A DNA stretch of 64,000 nucleotides. Source: Monosiga brevicollis MX1 (lineage: Eukaryota > Opisthokonta > Choanoflagellata > Craspedida > Salpingoecidae). The notes under the pieces were generated by a model, which worked only from the letters and a program-made list of their open reading frames with translations, did no database searches and was not told the DNA's origin. Made by a program: the position numbers and the translations under genes. Numbering within the stretch: position 1 is the first letter of the stretch; the number at the start of each line of letters is the position of its first letter. Shown here one piece after another: positions 50,983 through 63,800 of this stretch. The DNA is taken from positions 2,926,108-2,990,107 of the forward strand of contig NW_001865039.1 of NCBI RefSeq assembly GCF_000002865.3, written 5' to 3'.

Positions 50983-53900
50983 TCACATAGTATTGCTAGG
51001 GTCAGCAAGGTCTACATCGTCAGCCTCTTCTTCATCTTCATCTTCATGCTCACTATTCGAGCCGTCATCAGCGTCATCGCGATTGCCTCCTGTGCCCCCT
51101 TGCTCGTCGTCCTCCTCCTCAAGCAAGAGGGAGGCCACGTCATTAGCCTTGAGCTTTTCTGAGGGAGCATAGTTGCCGCCTTGAATAACCATTTGGTGCA
51201 CTTTGCTCTTCTCTTGAGCACGCGCTAAAATGCGTTCCTCCACGGAATTGCGCGTGATGAGGCGGTACACCGTCACTGTGCGGGTTTGGCCCAGGCGATG
51301 GGCACGATCCATGGCCTGCTGATCCACAGTGGGGTTCCAATCAGAGTCGTAGAAAATGACCGTGTCCGCTGCCGTCAGATTGATGCCAATGCCGCCCGCA
51401 CGCGTTGATAGAATAAACGCAAAGATATCATCCCTGTGAAGAGTTAGGATGCATCAAAACCCCGGGAGCGGCGAGATGAGCTTCAGGCTTCTCGACAAGG
51501 CGCCAGTTGTTTGCCGGGTGGGTGGGGCCGCTGGGCCTGCCTCGCGATTCACTTCATAACGATCGTCGCAGCCTAACATACCGTGATTGGAAATCAGCCA
51601 CCATGTCCCGGCGTTCGCTAATCTTGGATGACCCATCCAAGCGCACATATTTGTACTGGCGATGTGTCAAGAACTCTTCCAACAGATCGATCATCTTGGT
51701 CATTTGGGAGTAGATCAGCACACGATGCCCCCCTGCTTTGAGGCGCCGCAGCATGTCGTCCAAGACCTGCAATTTGGCGCAGTCGGCCACAAACAGTTGT
51801 GCATCTGTTTGTGTATAATTCAAACGCGCGAGACAGGTACAGAAAGGCACGCACCAAGCAGCAACATGGTCAGACAAGACGCTTGGCAAAGAGTGCCAAC
51901 CTCTCAAAAAGGGCCAGTGCGGGTGGCGCCACACCACACGGCGACTCAAGCAGGAAAAATGTGGGGGCCTCGGATGCAAAGCAAACCTGGATGACGGATG
52001 GAGTGCATGGTGTGAACGTCCAGCGCGGCAAAGGCATAGCCGTTGGTTGGCGCTGAGAGCACGGCGGGGGCCAGCGCGGGGTCCAAGGTGGCGGGAACGC
52101 AAACGCGCTGAAGCAGCGAGAGACGCAGGGCATCGCCCCAGCCCCAGGCAGTACGGGCTTGCAAGTCGATGGCGTGGCGATGTTGCACTTCAGGCAGGGT
52201 GGGGCTGGCTGTGACCTCAGGAAAGGCACAAACCAAGCCCGTTCGAAATCGTCGTGCCTCACGAAGCTCCCTCACAGGCACCAGACCCGAGGCGAGCTCG
52301 TTGGCGGGGTGTAAGGCGTCGACCTGCCGTACCACGGCAAGCAGAGGCTGGGAGACTTGTACCACGGGCTCGGGGCACCATCGTGCCTGGGCGTGCATCT
52401 CGCTCACATGAGCCAGGAACAAGAGTTCCAACTCGCTGCTCTGCATGTGCAACGAGACGTCGTGAGGGCTGAGGCCAGCATGGGCCAGCACGCCCACCAG
52501 CGAGCTCCCTGACGCGTCTGCGTCCCCAGGACTGGCATACATGACGGACGCTAGGTGATCGGGCGCGAAGCAGCCGTATTTGTGAAGGAGCCAGGTCCGG
52601 TCGTGATCACTTTCAGAGGGGACGGCGCCCGGCCAGCACTCTTGATAGAGCAGGCGCGGGTACGACAGTGTAAAGGGGCTAGCCAAATTAGAGACAACGG
52701 TGCCGTCATAGACGGGAACCACGTCGTGCATGGCAGGCAGGGCAACAACGGGGGAGCGCACGGGGCGCCGTGCAATGAGGTTGGGGTGATTGCAGATTTT
52801 ACGAAACTGCATCACCATGTTCAACAGGCTGGAAAGGGCCTTGTCCTCCGCACGCGAGCTCCGCGACACGGGTGCCATCGCTGCTGACGTGATGGCGCTC
52901 AATTGATCGCGTTTGATGTTGCTCTTGAGTCGACGGTAGATGCGCGATTGACGAGCTGAGAGCGGGCATTTGATCATGACCTCGACCTTATCTGGCAGCT
53001 CATTCTCAACATTGCGCTTGATACGGCGCAACATGAAGGGCTGCAGGATCATGTGAAGGCGCTGCAGCTGCTTCTCGTCAAGCTTGCTGCTGCTGTTCTG
53101 AGCATGGGATTCAATGTCCTTGGAGAACCACTCGTTGAACTCATCGTGTGAGTCAAAGAGCGTCGGCATGATAAAATGCAGCAGGGCCCAGAGCTCTGCC
53201 ATGGTATTTTGTATGGGCGTGCCCGTGAGCAGGAGACGATTGCGACAGTTGAACTTGAGCAATGTGTTCCACCTGAGTCGGAAGAGAATTTGGAGTAAGT
53301 ACAAAAATGTTCCAGCCTAGGCGTGTCACACGCCAAACGCGGAGGGGTGACCAAAGTCTCGAACGAACCGCTGGCTGGTGCTGCTTTTGATGGCCTGGGC
53401 CTCGTCCAAAATCATGTACTGCCAATGAACGCGATTAAAGTACTTGGCATCCTTGACCACAATCTCGTAAGACGTCACCTGCCAGGCCATGCAGTTCGCC
53501 ACCGGTGCCCCGGAGCCGATGCCAGCGGTGAGAGCCTGATACTGACATCGTGGTTACGAGCCATGCACAAAATGCCTCATTTTGACAAACCATGACGTGA
53601 AAGTCGGCTTGTCGCGTGTAGAGCTTGCGTGAACTCCAGTAGCCTCGGAGAATCTTGCGCTCGTTTTGCGTTCCCCTAAGCAAAGCAGAGCAGCAAGGTT
53701 CAAGCCGGTTTGATGAGAGTGGTTCGGGCTTGAGGCAATCATGAAATATGGAGACAGCTCAAGGCATTGCTAGCGTACCAATAGGGGAGCACCTTCAGCT
53801 CGGGCGTAAAGCGAGAGACCTCCTCACACCAGTTATGTAGGGTCGAGGCCGGTGTGACGACCAAGAATGGACCCCAGATGCCCTCATGTTCAGCCAGATG

Positions 53901-55606
53901 GGCGAGGGTAGAGATGGACTGAATGGTCTTGCCCAAGCCCATTTCATCTGCTAGGATGCCGTTGATGCCCTGTTCGTAGAGATTGGCCAGCCAGCGAAGG
54001 CCCTTGAGCTGATAGCCCTTGAGTTTGGCTTGCAACATGCTAGGTTGATCAATCTCCTGGATGCCCTCCATGTTTGGATTGGCCAGGCTAAAGTTCTCAT
54101 CAAACTGTTGCTGGCTCTGCATACCCAAAAAGGGAAATGGAGGGGGAGCACAGATGCATGAGACAGGCGCACGAGTTGGGTCGTGATGCAATCGTCTTCC
54201 AAGGCAAAGACCACGGGCGAGTCTTGAGGATGGGCACAGGACGTTAGCAGGCAAAAGACGGGTCGCACCGCTTGGGGGTTGTTGGGTTGGTCACGAAACT
54301 TGTCAAACTGTTGGGCATGCTTGTGAGAAGCAGCCACGGCCTGCTGGGCTTGCGCCAAAGCACGTTGCTTCATCACTTCATCTGATTCGTCGTCGTCGCC
54401 AAGTCCATCGCCCGAGCCATCCAGTTTGTTGAGAATAGCAGCCGTATCATTGCTGCCATCCTTGGCGGCCTTGCCGCGCATAAAGTGGGCATACAGCTCA
54501 GACTGGGTGAGGAGATAATTAAACTTGCGCTGCTGACGGCGGGCTTCACGGGCCTCTTCCTCGCGCTTGCGTTGTTCTTGCAGCTCCTTTTCGGCGCGTC
54601 GACGGCGCTCCTTTTCTGCGCGTTCATTCTTTTTCCAAAATGCCACAGCCTAGAGTGCAACACGAGACCACGAGCAAAGCAGATCAAGTCGCGGAGAAAC
54701 ACCATGCGCCCTGCTTCCCTTTGAAGACGGCAGCTGACCCGGCACCCGCACCCTGTGCTGAGACAAAGCCATTGGTGCGTACCTCAGCTACAAGTTTACG
54801 CGCACGTCGACCCGTTTCACGCTCGGCACGCAAGGAAACACGAACGAGGCGACGGGACAGTTCGCGCTGGGCTTCGACGGCCAGCTTTTCAGCCGTTTGC
54901 TGTTTGTTGCTCTTGCCTTGATGCATGGCGCGAAAGGCCCGAGGAATATCGCGTCTGGCGATGGTAGCCTTGATGCGTTGGAGCTTGGCGGCGTCCATGT
55001 TGCGTTCAAACTCCTTGAGCTCATGGGCTTCTGTCTCAGCGCGCGCTCGAGCGATTTGGGCAAGGCGTTCTTCGAGCTGGGCCTGCATCTCTTTGACGCT
55101 ATTCATCAGCTGTGCGGCATCCTTGCGATGGAAATTAATGTGAGGCTTGGGCTCTGCCTTGGCCGGTGGCAGGTTTGAGTTTGAACTGGTCGCAGTGCCA
55201 TCCTCAGGTGAGGGCCCAGTCCTATGGCGCGCATTTTGCTTGTTGATAAGGCGCTGAGAGATAGCAGTCACTTGTGCTTCGGAGAGGTATGCGAGGGACG
55301 TTTTGAGCAGTGCTGAGGTGAAGCTGTAGCCTTTGCGATCCTGAATGGGCTGTGAGCGATGGAAGCACGCATTTATGGACGAATCGTTGGTGAGCCAGGA
55401 CGTGATAGGTGTAACGCATGTCTGCAGAATAAAAACTTGTGCACGCGTGCATGCAGCATGGCCAGCTGGATAGGCTGAAGGAATGCGTACCGCGGGCATG
55501 TGGCGAAGACGCTTCTGAGTTTTGCGGTTGCGCAGCATAGTGTGGTAGTCGTGTTCGGTAACTTCGGCTGACACTTGCGCTTCAGGCCAATGCTAACATG
55601 ATTTAA

Positions 55607-55639
<33 letters not shown>

Positions 55640-56589
55640 GGCCGATGGCAGGCGCAGAAAATAAGTGTGCCAAAGCTACCCAATAACATTTCAATGCCCC
55701 CCAAAAAACTTGAGCAAAAGACTGGAAAGAAGAGCGGCGTACCAGGACTTGATCAAGCCATATGCGTTTGCTCCGTTTTGCTGCTAGGGTGGTGTGGTGA
55801 AGCTCCATCATGACGTCCATGGTCTGTTGTGAATCGAGGCTGATACCCTGGATGGAGCGCGGTGGCGTCGGACAGCCGCAGCGAGAAGAGGAGCATCGAT
55901 GGATAAGGAAAGGTCGGCGGGGGAGCACGGAGGCGGGATGCAAGGGAGGAAATTGCGAGCGGGTGTAAAGGCAAAATCATGCAGGCCAAGGTGCACATCA
56001 CACATCTGGATGCCAAACGGATGGGCGATCCAGCCGACAAGGGCGATGCGCAAAAGGCCAACGGGACTTTAACCGAGCAAACGCACGTGGGGCAAAGCCA
56101 TGGCCCGCCGAAAGTCTTGCAGACCAAGGGCTGGAGCTGTATCATCCCTAAGGGCGTGCCGAGTACCAGTCAAGCAGACGGATCAGATCCAGCGATTCAA
56201 CATGGTGCTGGCTTTCTCTCGGAGGTCTCAACCCTTGGCAAACACGAAAGGAAAGGCTCGGAGAAAAAACAAGCTGACAGTGACTACAGAAATTCAGAAG
56301 GGACACCCGAGGAGGCGGACTCAAGCAGATGCGGCCATGGGCACTGGTTCCCTGGATGGGTGCCTCCTGTCTGGGATTGCGCGGGTTGTGCGGGGAAATG
56401 TTTTGTGTGTGTGTGTGCTCTTGGAAGAGAGTGCGGGCGAACGCAAGCTTACATGACTGGGCGAGCTGAGGGGGAGGAGTCCGCGGCTAGCGACACCGTC
56501 TCCTCAATGCCATACGCCCGGGCCGCCTGTGCGACATAGGATGGATCAAGCCAGAGGGCAATTTGATTGTGGTCACTGGCAGCCGCCAT
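50983..56589 (-). CDS. INO80: INO80 chromatin-remodelling ATPase
   Basis: Snf2-family motor of the INO80 nucleosome remodeller, nuclear. The DBINO region ([20 protein letters not shown], then [35 protein letters not shown]) precedes the ATPase. Motif I is [15 protein letters not shown]. Motif II reads [13 protein letters not shown], the DEAQ variant typical of INO80. Motif III is [20 protein letters not shown]. After [15 protein letters not shown] comes a long insert (about 52770-51960), as in other INO80 proteins, before [40 protein letters not shown] and [20 protein letters not shown]. The tail is acidic, ending DLADPSNTM at stop 50983. Exons containing [15 protein letters not shown] (about 55590) and [20 protein letters not shown] (about 55840) splice in phase. 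A possible first exon starts at ATG 56589 ([20 protein letters not shown]), but its connection is unproven. Confidence 0.88.
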
Positions 56590-56671
56590 GACCAACGGTG
56601 TGCCCTCTCTCCGAGATCTGCACGGCACAAAACAGAACAGAACAGAGAGAGGGAGAGAGAGAGAGAGAGAA

Positions 56672-56733
<62 letters not shown>

Positions 56734-57939
56734 GAAGAGAAAGAAGAGGGAGAGCGCGCCAAAACAAAAGAGAGGGATGGTGAGGAAAAAGTAACGGGCA
56801 CAAGTGGGGAACGTTCAGTAGTAGGTGGTGCACGAGAGGACGAGGGGGGTCAGGACGAGAGAGAGAGAGAGGAGGATGGATACGTGCGGGGATGGAAGAG
56901 AAGACGAGTCGGGTACAGTCTCATGGACTTGTGGAGGAGGTACCACCATCCAAAGCCAAAGGGTGGGCAAGATGTGCGAGAGAGGAGCCAAAGAGAGAGA
57001 GATCGAAGCTGGGAAATCGCGACTGCGGACAAGATTCTCATTCTCATACAGCAGTGTTATGGCAGAGGTCGTGGTCAGCAAAGGCTGGCTTAAAAGACAC
57101 TGCCCTGCCAGCCGTAGTTTGCCCCGTTGTTGAAAGGATGTGACCCTCGCCGAGCCCTGACTACATCCGGATGTACTGAAGAATGCTGTGTTTGCATGAT
57201 TACGATGGTGGTGATGTGATGTGGTGTAATGTGTTGTGTATGTGTGTGTATGTGTTTGTGTGCGTGCGGGGGAAGATGCGCGCAGAGCGTCAGAGCGCGC
57301 AAGTAGGCCTTTTGATTTGTCAGATAAAATTTGGGCGCTACCAGATGTGAAAACCAACGGGCGCCACGGCTGTTGGGGCTGATTTTGGCGATGCACCACC
57401 GCTTGGGTCAAGGGTTACGTAGGGTGGATGGGATCCCAGTTGATCCATCAGTCAATTCCAACGCTTTGAGAAAGGAGATTTGATGATTTGGTCCCTCTCG
57501 CTACCTCCTCTCAGTCTGTTTTGCCCACCTTTCCCACCGCGCCTTGCGCCTCGGCGCGAGCGCCATTTACGAATGTGCACAACAACTGTTGTTACGCAGA
57601 AAAACCCCTTCAGAATAAACAAATCAAGTTTGAAGGGAACTGACATCGATCGACAAGGAAAAAGCGATTTTTTTTTTTTCCTTTTCGTTCCAAGCTTTGA
57701 ACCTCTCCACCACTCAGTCTTCTGGTGGAACGACGGTGCGCTACCTTGTGTCATAGCGTTTTGCTGTACAGCAAAGGTACGGGCCATGTGTGTATGGGGC
57801 TCAACACCTCAAGCACGAAACAAGTCAGCAGCACTCTCCTTAACCTCCCCCCTCCCTTGGTCTCCTTCGCGCGCTGCTGATGTCCTGCAGGGTTTGACTG
57901 CTGGCAGGCAGCTGACACTGATCTTTTCTTCCCAGCATC
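56590..57939. other. Divergent intergenic region with GA/GT repeats
   Basis: Between INO80 (-) and the SERBP1-like gene (+). A (GA)n to (GT)n compound repeat at about 56645-56731 lies next to the possible INO80 first exon, followed by purine-rich sequence to about 57010 and a T-run at 57668-57680. Long frames on both strands here (for example 56815-57411, minus) are biased in composition and have no recognisable domain. Confidence 0.55.
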
Positions 57940-59718
57940 ATGCCGAACCCCTTCGCTGCTCTGGACGACAGTCCGATCGAGGCCTCGGCCCCGGCTGCGG
58001 CTGCGGCTGCTCCTGCTCCCGCGGCCAAGCCCGTCGCCCCTAAGGCTGCGGCCCCTGCCGCTGCGACCGAGCCCGCTCGTGGCCGTGGTACGTCGCCTCT
58101 TACGCGCCGTGTCCCGCCGCCCTCCCCCTTCCCCCCAAAAAAGATACACATTATGACATACAGACCACTCTGCCCTTTCAAGTCATCTGTTGCCACCGCC
58201 ATCCAAGCCTTGTGGGGGGTTTTTGTTTGTTTTGTCTTGGGGGTCAGCCCGCCCCGCAGAAACCTCCCCGCCCCTCTTGCACAGTCATATGCACATGAGC
58301 TGGCAACTTGCCAAAGCCCGCACTGCCCCTGTTCCTCCTCCTGCCCAAGCAGCCATGCAAATGGTGTGGTGTAGCATGGCGTGAACACACCATTCTTGCC
58401 GGGGTTCAGCGAACCTGTCTTGCCCTGAGATTGTTGGATGCGGAACAGCTGCCAGATCGCAATGCCTTGTGTTCAACGTTGTTTGGCCCCTGCTTTTGTT
58501 CCCATTACAGCAATGACAATGTTGGGCTTTACCTGGTCTTGCTGGTTGCCTTTGTGCTTTCCTGTTCTGTTTTGGTTGTCTCCTTTCTCCTTGTGGCGGT
58601 GGTGATGGTCGTTTACGCTCGTGTCTTCGCCAGTGCCCCTCTTTCTCTCCCCTATCAACTCCACAGAGCCCTTCTTCTCCTCCTCATTCAGTTCAACTGT
58701 ATTGGTGCTCAAGGCTCATCGTGACACGCCTGCGTTGCTTGCTTGTCTTTCTCAGGTCGTGGCCGTGGTGGCCGTGGCGGTCGCGGTGGCCGTGGTGGCC
58801 GTGGTGGCCGCTCTGATGGTGGTGAGGGCGCTGTTACCGGCGGCGAGCCCACTTTCGAGCGTGACGATCGTCAGGCTGCCAACCGCTCGCACCGCCGTGG
58901 TCGTGGTGGTGCCCGCTCGGACCGCAAGCCCCGTAACCCCCGCAGCCACGATGTGGAGAAGCGCGATGGTGCTGGTCCCGCCAACTGGGGCAGCACCACC
59001 GATGAAGTCAAGGAGGGTGCCGCTGCCCTCGATGCTCCCGCCACTGTACGTTGGAGATTGTCTGCCTGGCCTGGAATGACTGTCGGATGTCCCTTTCATG
59101 GCCCCACTTTTGTCACTGTCTTGCTTCAACTCACGCGTGTTTCGCGTCTTTGTGTGTGTGCGTTTGATAAAGGAGGCCTTTGTTGATGAGGAGGCCGTTG
59201 AGCAGGAGGCTGAGCCCGAAGAGGCCACCATGACTCTTGACGAGTTCCTTGCTGCCCAGGCCGCCAACGGCTCGCAGCAGGCCGCGGCCAAGCGCCAGGC
59301 CAACGAAGGCCAGGATGAGTCCAAGTTTGGCCGCAAGCACGAGCGCAAGCCGCTCGAGGACGAGAACGCCGCTGCCAAGACTGGCCGCGCTCGCCAGCAG
59401 CGCAGCGCGCAAAAGGTGGCCGTTGCGTCTGAGTTCCGCGTTGGCAGCAATGTTGACGACTCGTTCCGTGGTCGCGGCCGCGGTGGCCGTGGCCGTGGTG
59501 GCCGCGGTCGTGGTGGTGCTCCTCGTGATGCCGCCGCTCCTGGTGGTGAGGAGGCTAGCCGTGGTGGCCGTGGTGGCCGTGGCCGCGGTGAGGGCCGTGG
59601 TCGCGGCCGTGGCCGTGGCGAGGGTCGTGGTCGTGGTGAGGGCCGTGGTCGTGCTGGCCGCGGTGCTCAGGGCCGCACCCCCGATGTCTCCAACCAGGAC
59701 GAGTTCCCCTCGCTCTAA
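57940..59718 (+). CDS. RGG-repeat mRNA/ribosome-binding protein of the SERBP1/HABP4 (Stm1) group
   Basis: Three exons (57940-58087, 58756-59045, 59173-59718) encode 327 residues. The start MPNPFAALDDSPIEASAPAA is followed by an Ala/Pro-rich segment, a first RGG block (GRGRGGRGGRGGRGG), and RSDRKPRNPRSHDVEKRDGA then GPANWGSTTDEVKEG, the core HABP4/SERBP1 motif (HDR...DK.G.G.WG). An acidic region with ATMTLDEFLAAQ and a second RGG block lead to NQDEFPSL at the C-terminus. In other eukaryotes such proteins bind mRNA and inactive 80S ribosomes. The first intron (about 670 nt) is unusually long for this window. Confidence 0.88.
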
Positions 59719-60636
59719 GGCATTTTCTGCACGCTCTCGATCGGCGTTCGTTGCCTCGCACAGAGACAGCCCGCAGGACGCAATAGCTGGATGTGACATG
59801 TCGATTGGTGTGGTGGCTTCATCGGTCTTCCGGAACCGGGGGAAGAAGAGGCAACAAGCTTGGAGGAGCAGGGCAATTTAGCAACACACGGGCTGATGTG
59901 ACTGTTGTTTTTTCATTGTGTTGAGTTTGTATTGTTCACCTCTCTGCCCTTGCTACCCGTTGTTTGCTCTTGCAACTTGTTGACTTGCTTCTTCTTCCCC
60001 AATCTGGCTGCCTCGATGAAGTTTCCTCCTAGGCACCTTTGCTGGCGTGTGTCTCATGTCCCGTGCCCTTTGCGCATCCCTGCCAACCGGCCTCCTTTTT
60101 TTTCTTTTTTATAAAAAAGTCTGGCATGAAAATTGACAAGAAAAAATGAAAAATCAATCAGATCAAAAAGATCGAGAAACAAGAGCTTTTCATCAAATCC
60201 GCGACAAAAAATAAAAACGGTTTCAAACGGTCAAACCCATGATGTTGACACAACCAAAACATTCTGCTGCTTGAACACACAGTTCAAAGCCATCAGATTC
60301 GGTTCATTTTGTGCACGCCGCACCAGCACCAGACGCCTTGGCCCTTTGACCCTGCCTTGTAGGTACAGTGACTCAGGCGGCTCTCAACCTTCCCCCCCCA
60401 TGGTACCCGGACGTGGTCATGGCCTCTCTGGTTCGAATGACCCACCCCCTCAGCATTTCTGATGTGTTGTGGCAGGACATCATGACCGACCAGCTGATCT
60501 AAGGGGCTAGCATGGCCTTTGCTGCTTCGCTGGGCTGGCATGGGGCAGCTTCATCAAACACCAGCCCAGCGTCGACCCCATCCGCTCTATCCCCGTCCCG
60601 CTTGGATGCCAGCGTGCGTGCATGGCGCATCATCGA

Positions 60637-60687
<51 letters not shown>

Positions 60688-60811
60688 CACTTTGCTCACA
60701 TCCCTTGAGAATCTGTGGTACCTGACATTGTTTTACCCCCTGGGACGGAATGAGCAGGCTCCTGCGCTGTCTTGTCCCACGACCCTGTCAGGAACGCCGG
60801 CTGCCACCAGC
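59719..60811. other. Intergenic spacer with 45-nt poly-T
   Basis: 3' flank of the SERBP1-like gene and upstream region of RAD17. A poly-T run occupies about 60641-60685. The plus-strand frame through it (from 60512) continues in frame into RAD17, but its Phe-run is implausible as protein, so the ATG at 60812 is preferred. Confidence 0.5.
60641..60685. repeat. 45-nt poly-T upstream of RAD17
   Basis: Uninterrupted T homopolymer about 130 nt before the chosen RAD17 start codon. Confidence 0.95.
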
Positions 60812-63800
60812 ATGGCAAGCCAGGCAAGCCAGATGTCCAGCAGGCGACCCCAGAGGCCACCTACACGGGCGCCACCCCTGCGACGCAAGCCTCTCTCAAA
60901 AGCTGCCCAGCGCTCGGCGCAACTAGCAATGCATCCAAAAAAGGTGGAGGAAATTGAGGCCTGGCTTCAGGCGCTTCAAACAGCCATTAAGCAGCGTGCC
61001 CAGCACCGCCGTGCACAGCTTGCGGTATGCCTAGACCGCCGACGCACCATGCAACCTCTCAAGGCAGCCACGCCTTGCTTTCCTTGCGCGCCATCCCTTT
61101 TGACTCTGATGCTGTCTTAGCCAAGCCTGACTTTCCTATTTTCTTCCCTGTGCCTTTTCGGTTGGACCCGGCAGATGGCCCCGACACTCGTTCTCACCGG
61201 ACCTGCAGGTAGAAGTTCCGCTTGACACCACACATTCTGCCACCTGTCCGACCACAGCATCTCACCCGAGCATGCTATTCCATCTCCTGATTCAGGGTGC
61301 GGCAAAACGGCAGTTGTCCGCCATCTGGCCGCCCAGCACCAGCTCGAAGTAACCGAGTGGATCAACAACGTCAAGGCTGAATTTGGATCAAGCCCCGAAG
61401 ATCGCGAACTCTCCGTTTACGAGTCGCAGCGTACCACTTTTGAGGTCTGTGCCACCTGCCTTGGCCCATGGCCTTTGGCCTCCGTGTGCCCATATGCACC
61501 ATACTGATTGGCCTGTTGCTCTCCTCCTTCCACAGCGATTTCTTTTGCGAGCACCCCGCTATACCAATCTCACCGCGAGTGCTGAGGCCAACGCGTCCAA
61601 ACGCCGACTCATCTTAATTGAGGTGAAACACATTGTCATGCACTCGATGGCTCCAGGAATGTGTTGCTGCCAGCACGTTACAGATAGCTTTAACCGTTTT
61701 CGGTTTCTTTTGTTTTCTGCACGGTGTTTAGGACTTGCCAAATTACCTCACTCGCGACGATGCCGCTGGGACCTTCCACCACTTGCTCGGGTATGGCTGA
61801 AACTTGCATGCGTCTCAATGAGTGATGTCATGTGCCCTTATTCCTTGTCCTGCGGTGTGCTTATAATGTCCGTGCCGATTTGGCGATCACTTTGTGGGTT
61901 CGTGGCGGCATGTTGCAATGCTGGATTGCAGTCAGCTGTGCCGGACAGCCCATGCCGCAGTCATTTTCGTGTGCTCGGACATGCATATGGGCAGGTAGGG
62001 GGCCAGCGGCTTTTTGCACTCAGCGCAGGGCTCGTGTCAATGCAGATTTGATTTGCCTGGCAAGGCTCATTTCACCCTGGCCGCGCGCACACTGGTGGTA
62101 GCCAAAGTCTTTGGCTTTCCCGTCTTTTTCCTCGACAACAACGCGATGTCCTATTTCACGAAATTCGGTGTGAATCGCACCACTCCCCGCTTGGTATGCT
62201 GCACTATTTTATTTTCTTAACGCAACTCTTGTATCCGCCTGCCATTCAACTGGGTCGATCAGGTGTAATCCCATCAACAAAACGGCCATGAAGGCTGCGC
62301 TCAATGCGCAGGCCTCGCAGGTATCGGCAAACCCCCAACACCTTTGAGGCCATACCCCACATGCACTCACGACAAATGGCGGTGCACTTAGCTGACGGAT
62401 GCACAAGTCGAGGCTTTGGCTCAGCAAGCAGGTGGAGACATCCGCAGCGCCCTCTCCACATTGGCGCTGCTCAATCTGCAGAGCGATGGTGCGGCATGCA
62501 CACTTTCTCCCCGTCGGTGCTGGCGCGAGTTGAGTTTCTTCCTCTTCTTGACTTGGACTGGGCGTTCTGACTTCCTGCTCTGCACCTTAGATGACAAACC
62601 TCAACTCTCGTTTCGAGGAGGCGCGCCACGTCTCAAACGCCCCAAGCGCGCCTCTCCTCCCACGACCATTGCTGCGGCCATGAGGTGAACGCTTTTCATT
62701 TCTCTCGCGTGTGCGGTTGTTGCTCGGCGATTCTCACCGCTGTTGTGATAATCTTCTCTTCTCTGACTCGCACACATAGTGCCGGCATTCAACCCCGTGC
62801 AAACGGCCTTCAAATGTTCCATGCACTTGGGAAAATCCTACACGCCAAGCGTGAATCCAGTGTGCCCCCTGGTTTGTTTTGCTATACTGTGTATATTCTT
62901 CCGGCCATTTCTGTTCTTGTCTTCTTTTGGTGACTCGTCGATCATGTCTTCCTTTTTCGTCTGCCCCTGCTCTGAGCGGGTTTAGCATCTCCTTTCTTTC
63001 GCCCCATCGCCCCATCGCCCCCCTGACTTAACCAAATGCCAGGGTTCTTTCGTGTTGAAACAGCCTCGGCACTCATTATCTCTCACCTGCCTGTTAGTGG
63101 AGGGTCAGTTGCCCACCTGGCTCTCTACGTGGCGCCGAGCCAAGTTTTCTTCCGCTGAAAGCCCCGAGGTATGCTTCTGAGCCTCCCAAGCGACTATTCT
63201 GCGATGGCGTTCATGCGCTCACATGCGCAAGCCCTATTCGGGCTCTTCTCGAACCAGGCTGTCATGGAGAGCACGTGTCTGGGGGAAGACATCTTTGTCG
63301 ATTTTTTGTTTCAGAATTATCCCCCCTACGTGGGTGACTTTGATGCCGTGGTATGTCACGTGTCCCCTTTTCTTTTCAAATAGCGACAAAGGCCGGGTCT
63401 GAAAGCTCTCTGGTTGTTGTGTTCTTGCTGATGCCGTTGTTCTTGTTTGCTCTTTCTCCCTCTTCTTTGGTTTTTTTTTGTTTTCCTTTTGACATATCGA
63501 CATATGACAGGTAGACATTGCTGAAGCCTTTAGCGATGCTGGTGCGCACTTGTCAAATTATACGATGAGCGGATATTATGGCTCTGCCACATGTCGCTCT
63601 CTTGTTTTTCATAACCAGCGGCGTACGAGCAGCTATCGTAGCATGACAAAACCTTTGTTTAGGAATTTGCATTTTCAGGTCTGTCCGAAAGTGCGCACGC
63701 GTTGGCATTGGCTCTGTGCCTCACGCCCTTGCTGCGTTGCTGGTTGGATGCAGATGACTGATCAAATGCGTGACTTGGCTGGCACCTTTCGCACACCAGT

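Noticed and set aside
56815-57411. 198-codon minus-strand frame between INO80 and the SERBP1-like gene
   Set aside because: Low-complexity Ser/Thr/His content from purine-rich DNA on the other strand; no domain.
58752-59799. Long minus-strand frames rich in Thr and Ala opposite the SERBP1-like gene
   Set aside because: They are antisense to the RGG-coding repeats (GGC CGT GGT), which lack stop codons on the other strand.
60512-60811. In-frame upstream extension of RAD17
   Set aside because: It would translate the 45-nt poly-T as 15 Phe residues; RAD17 homology begins only after the ATG at 60812.
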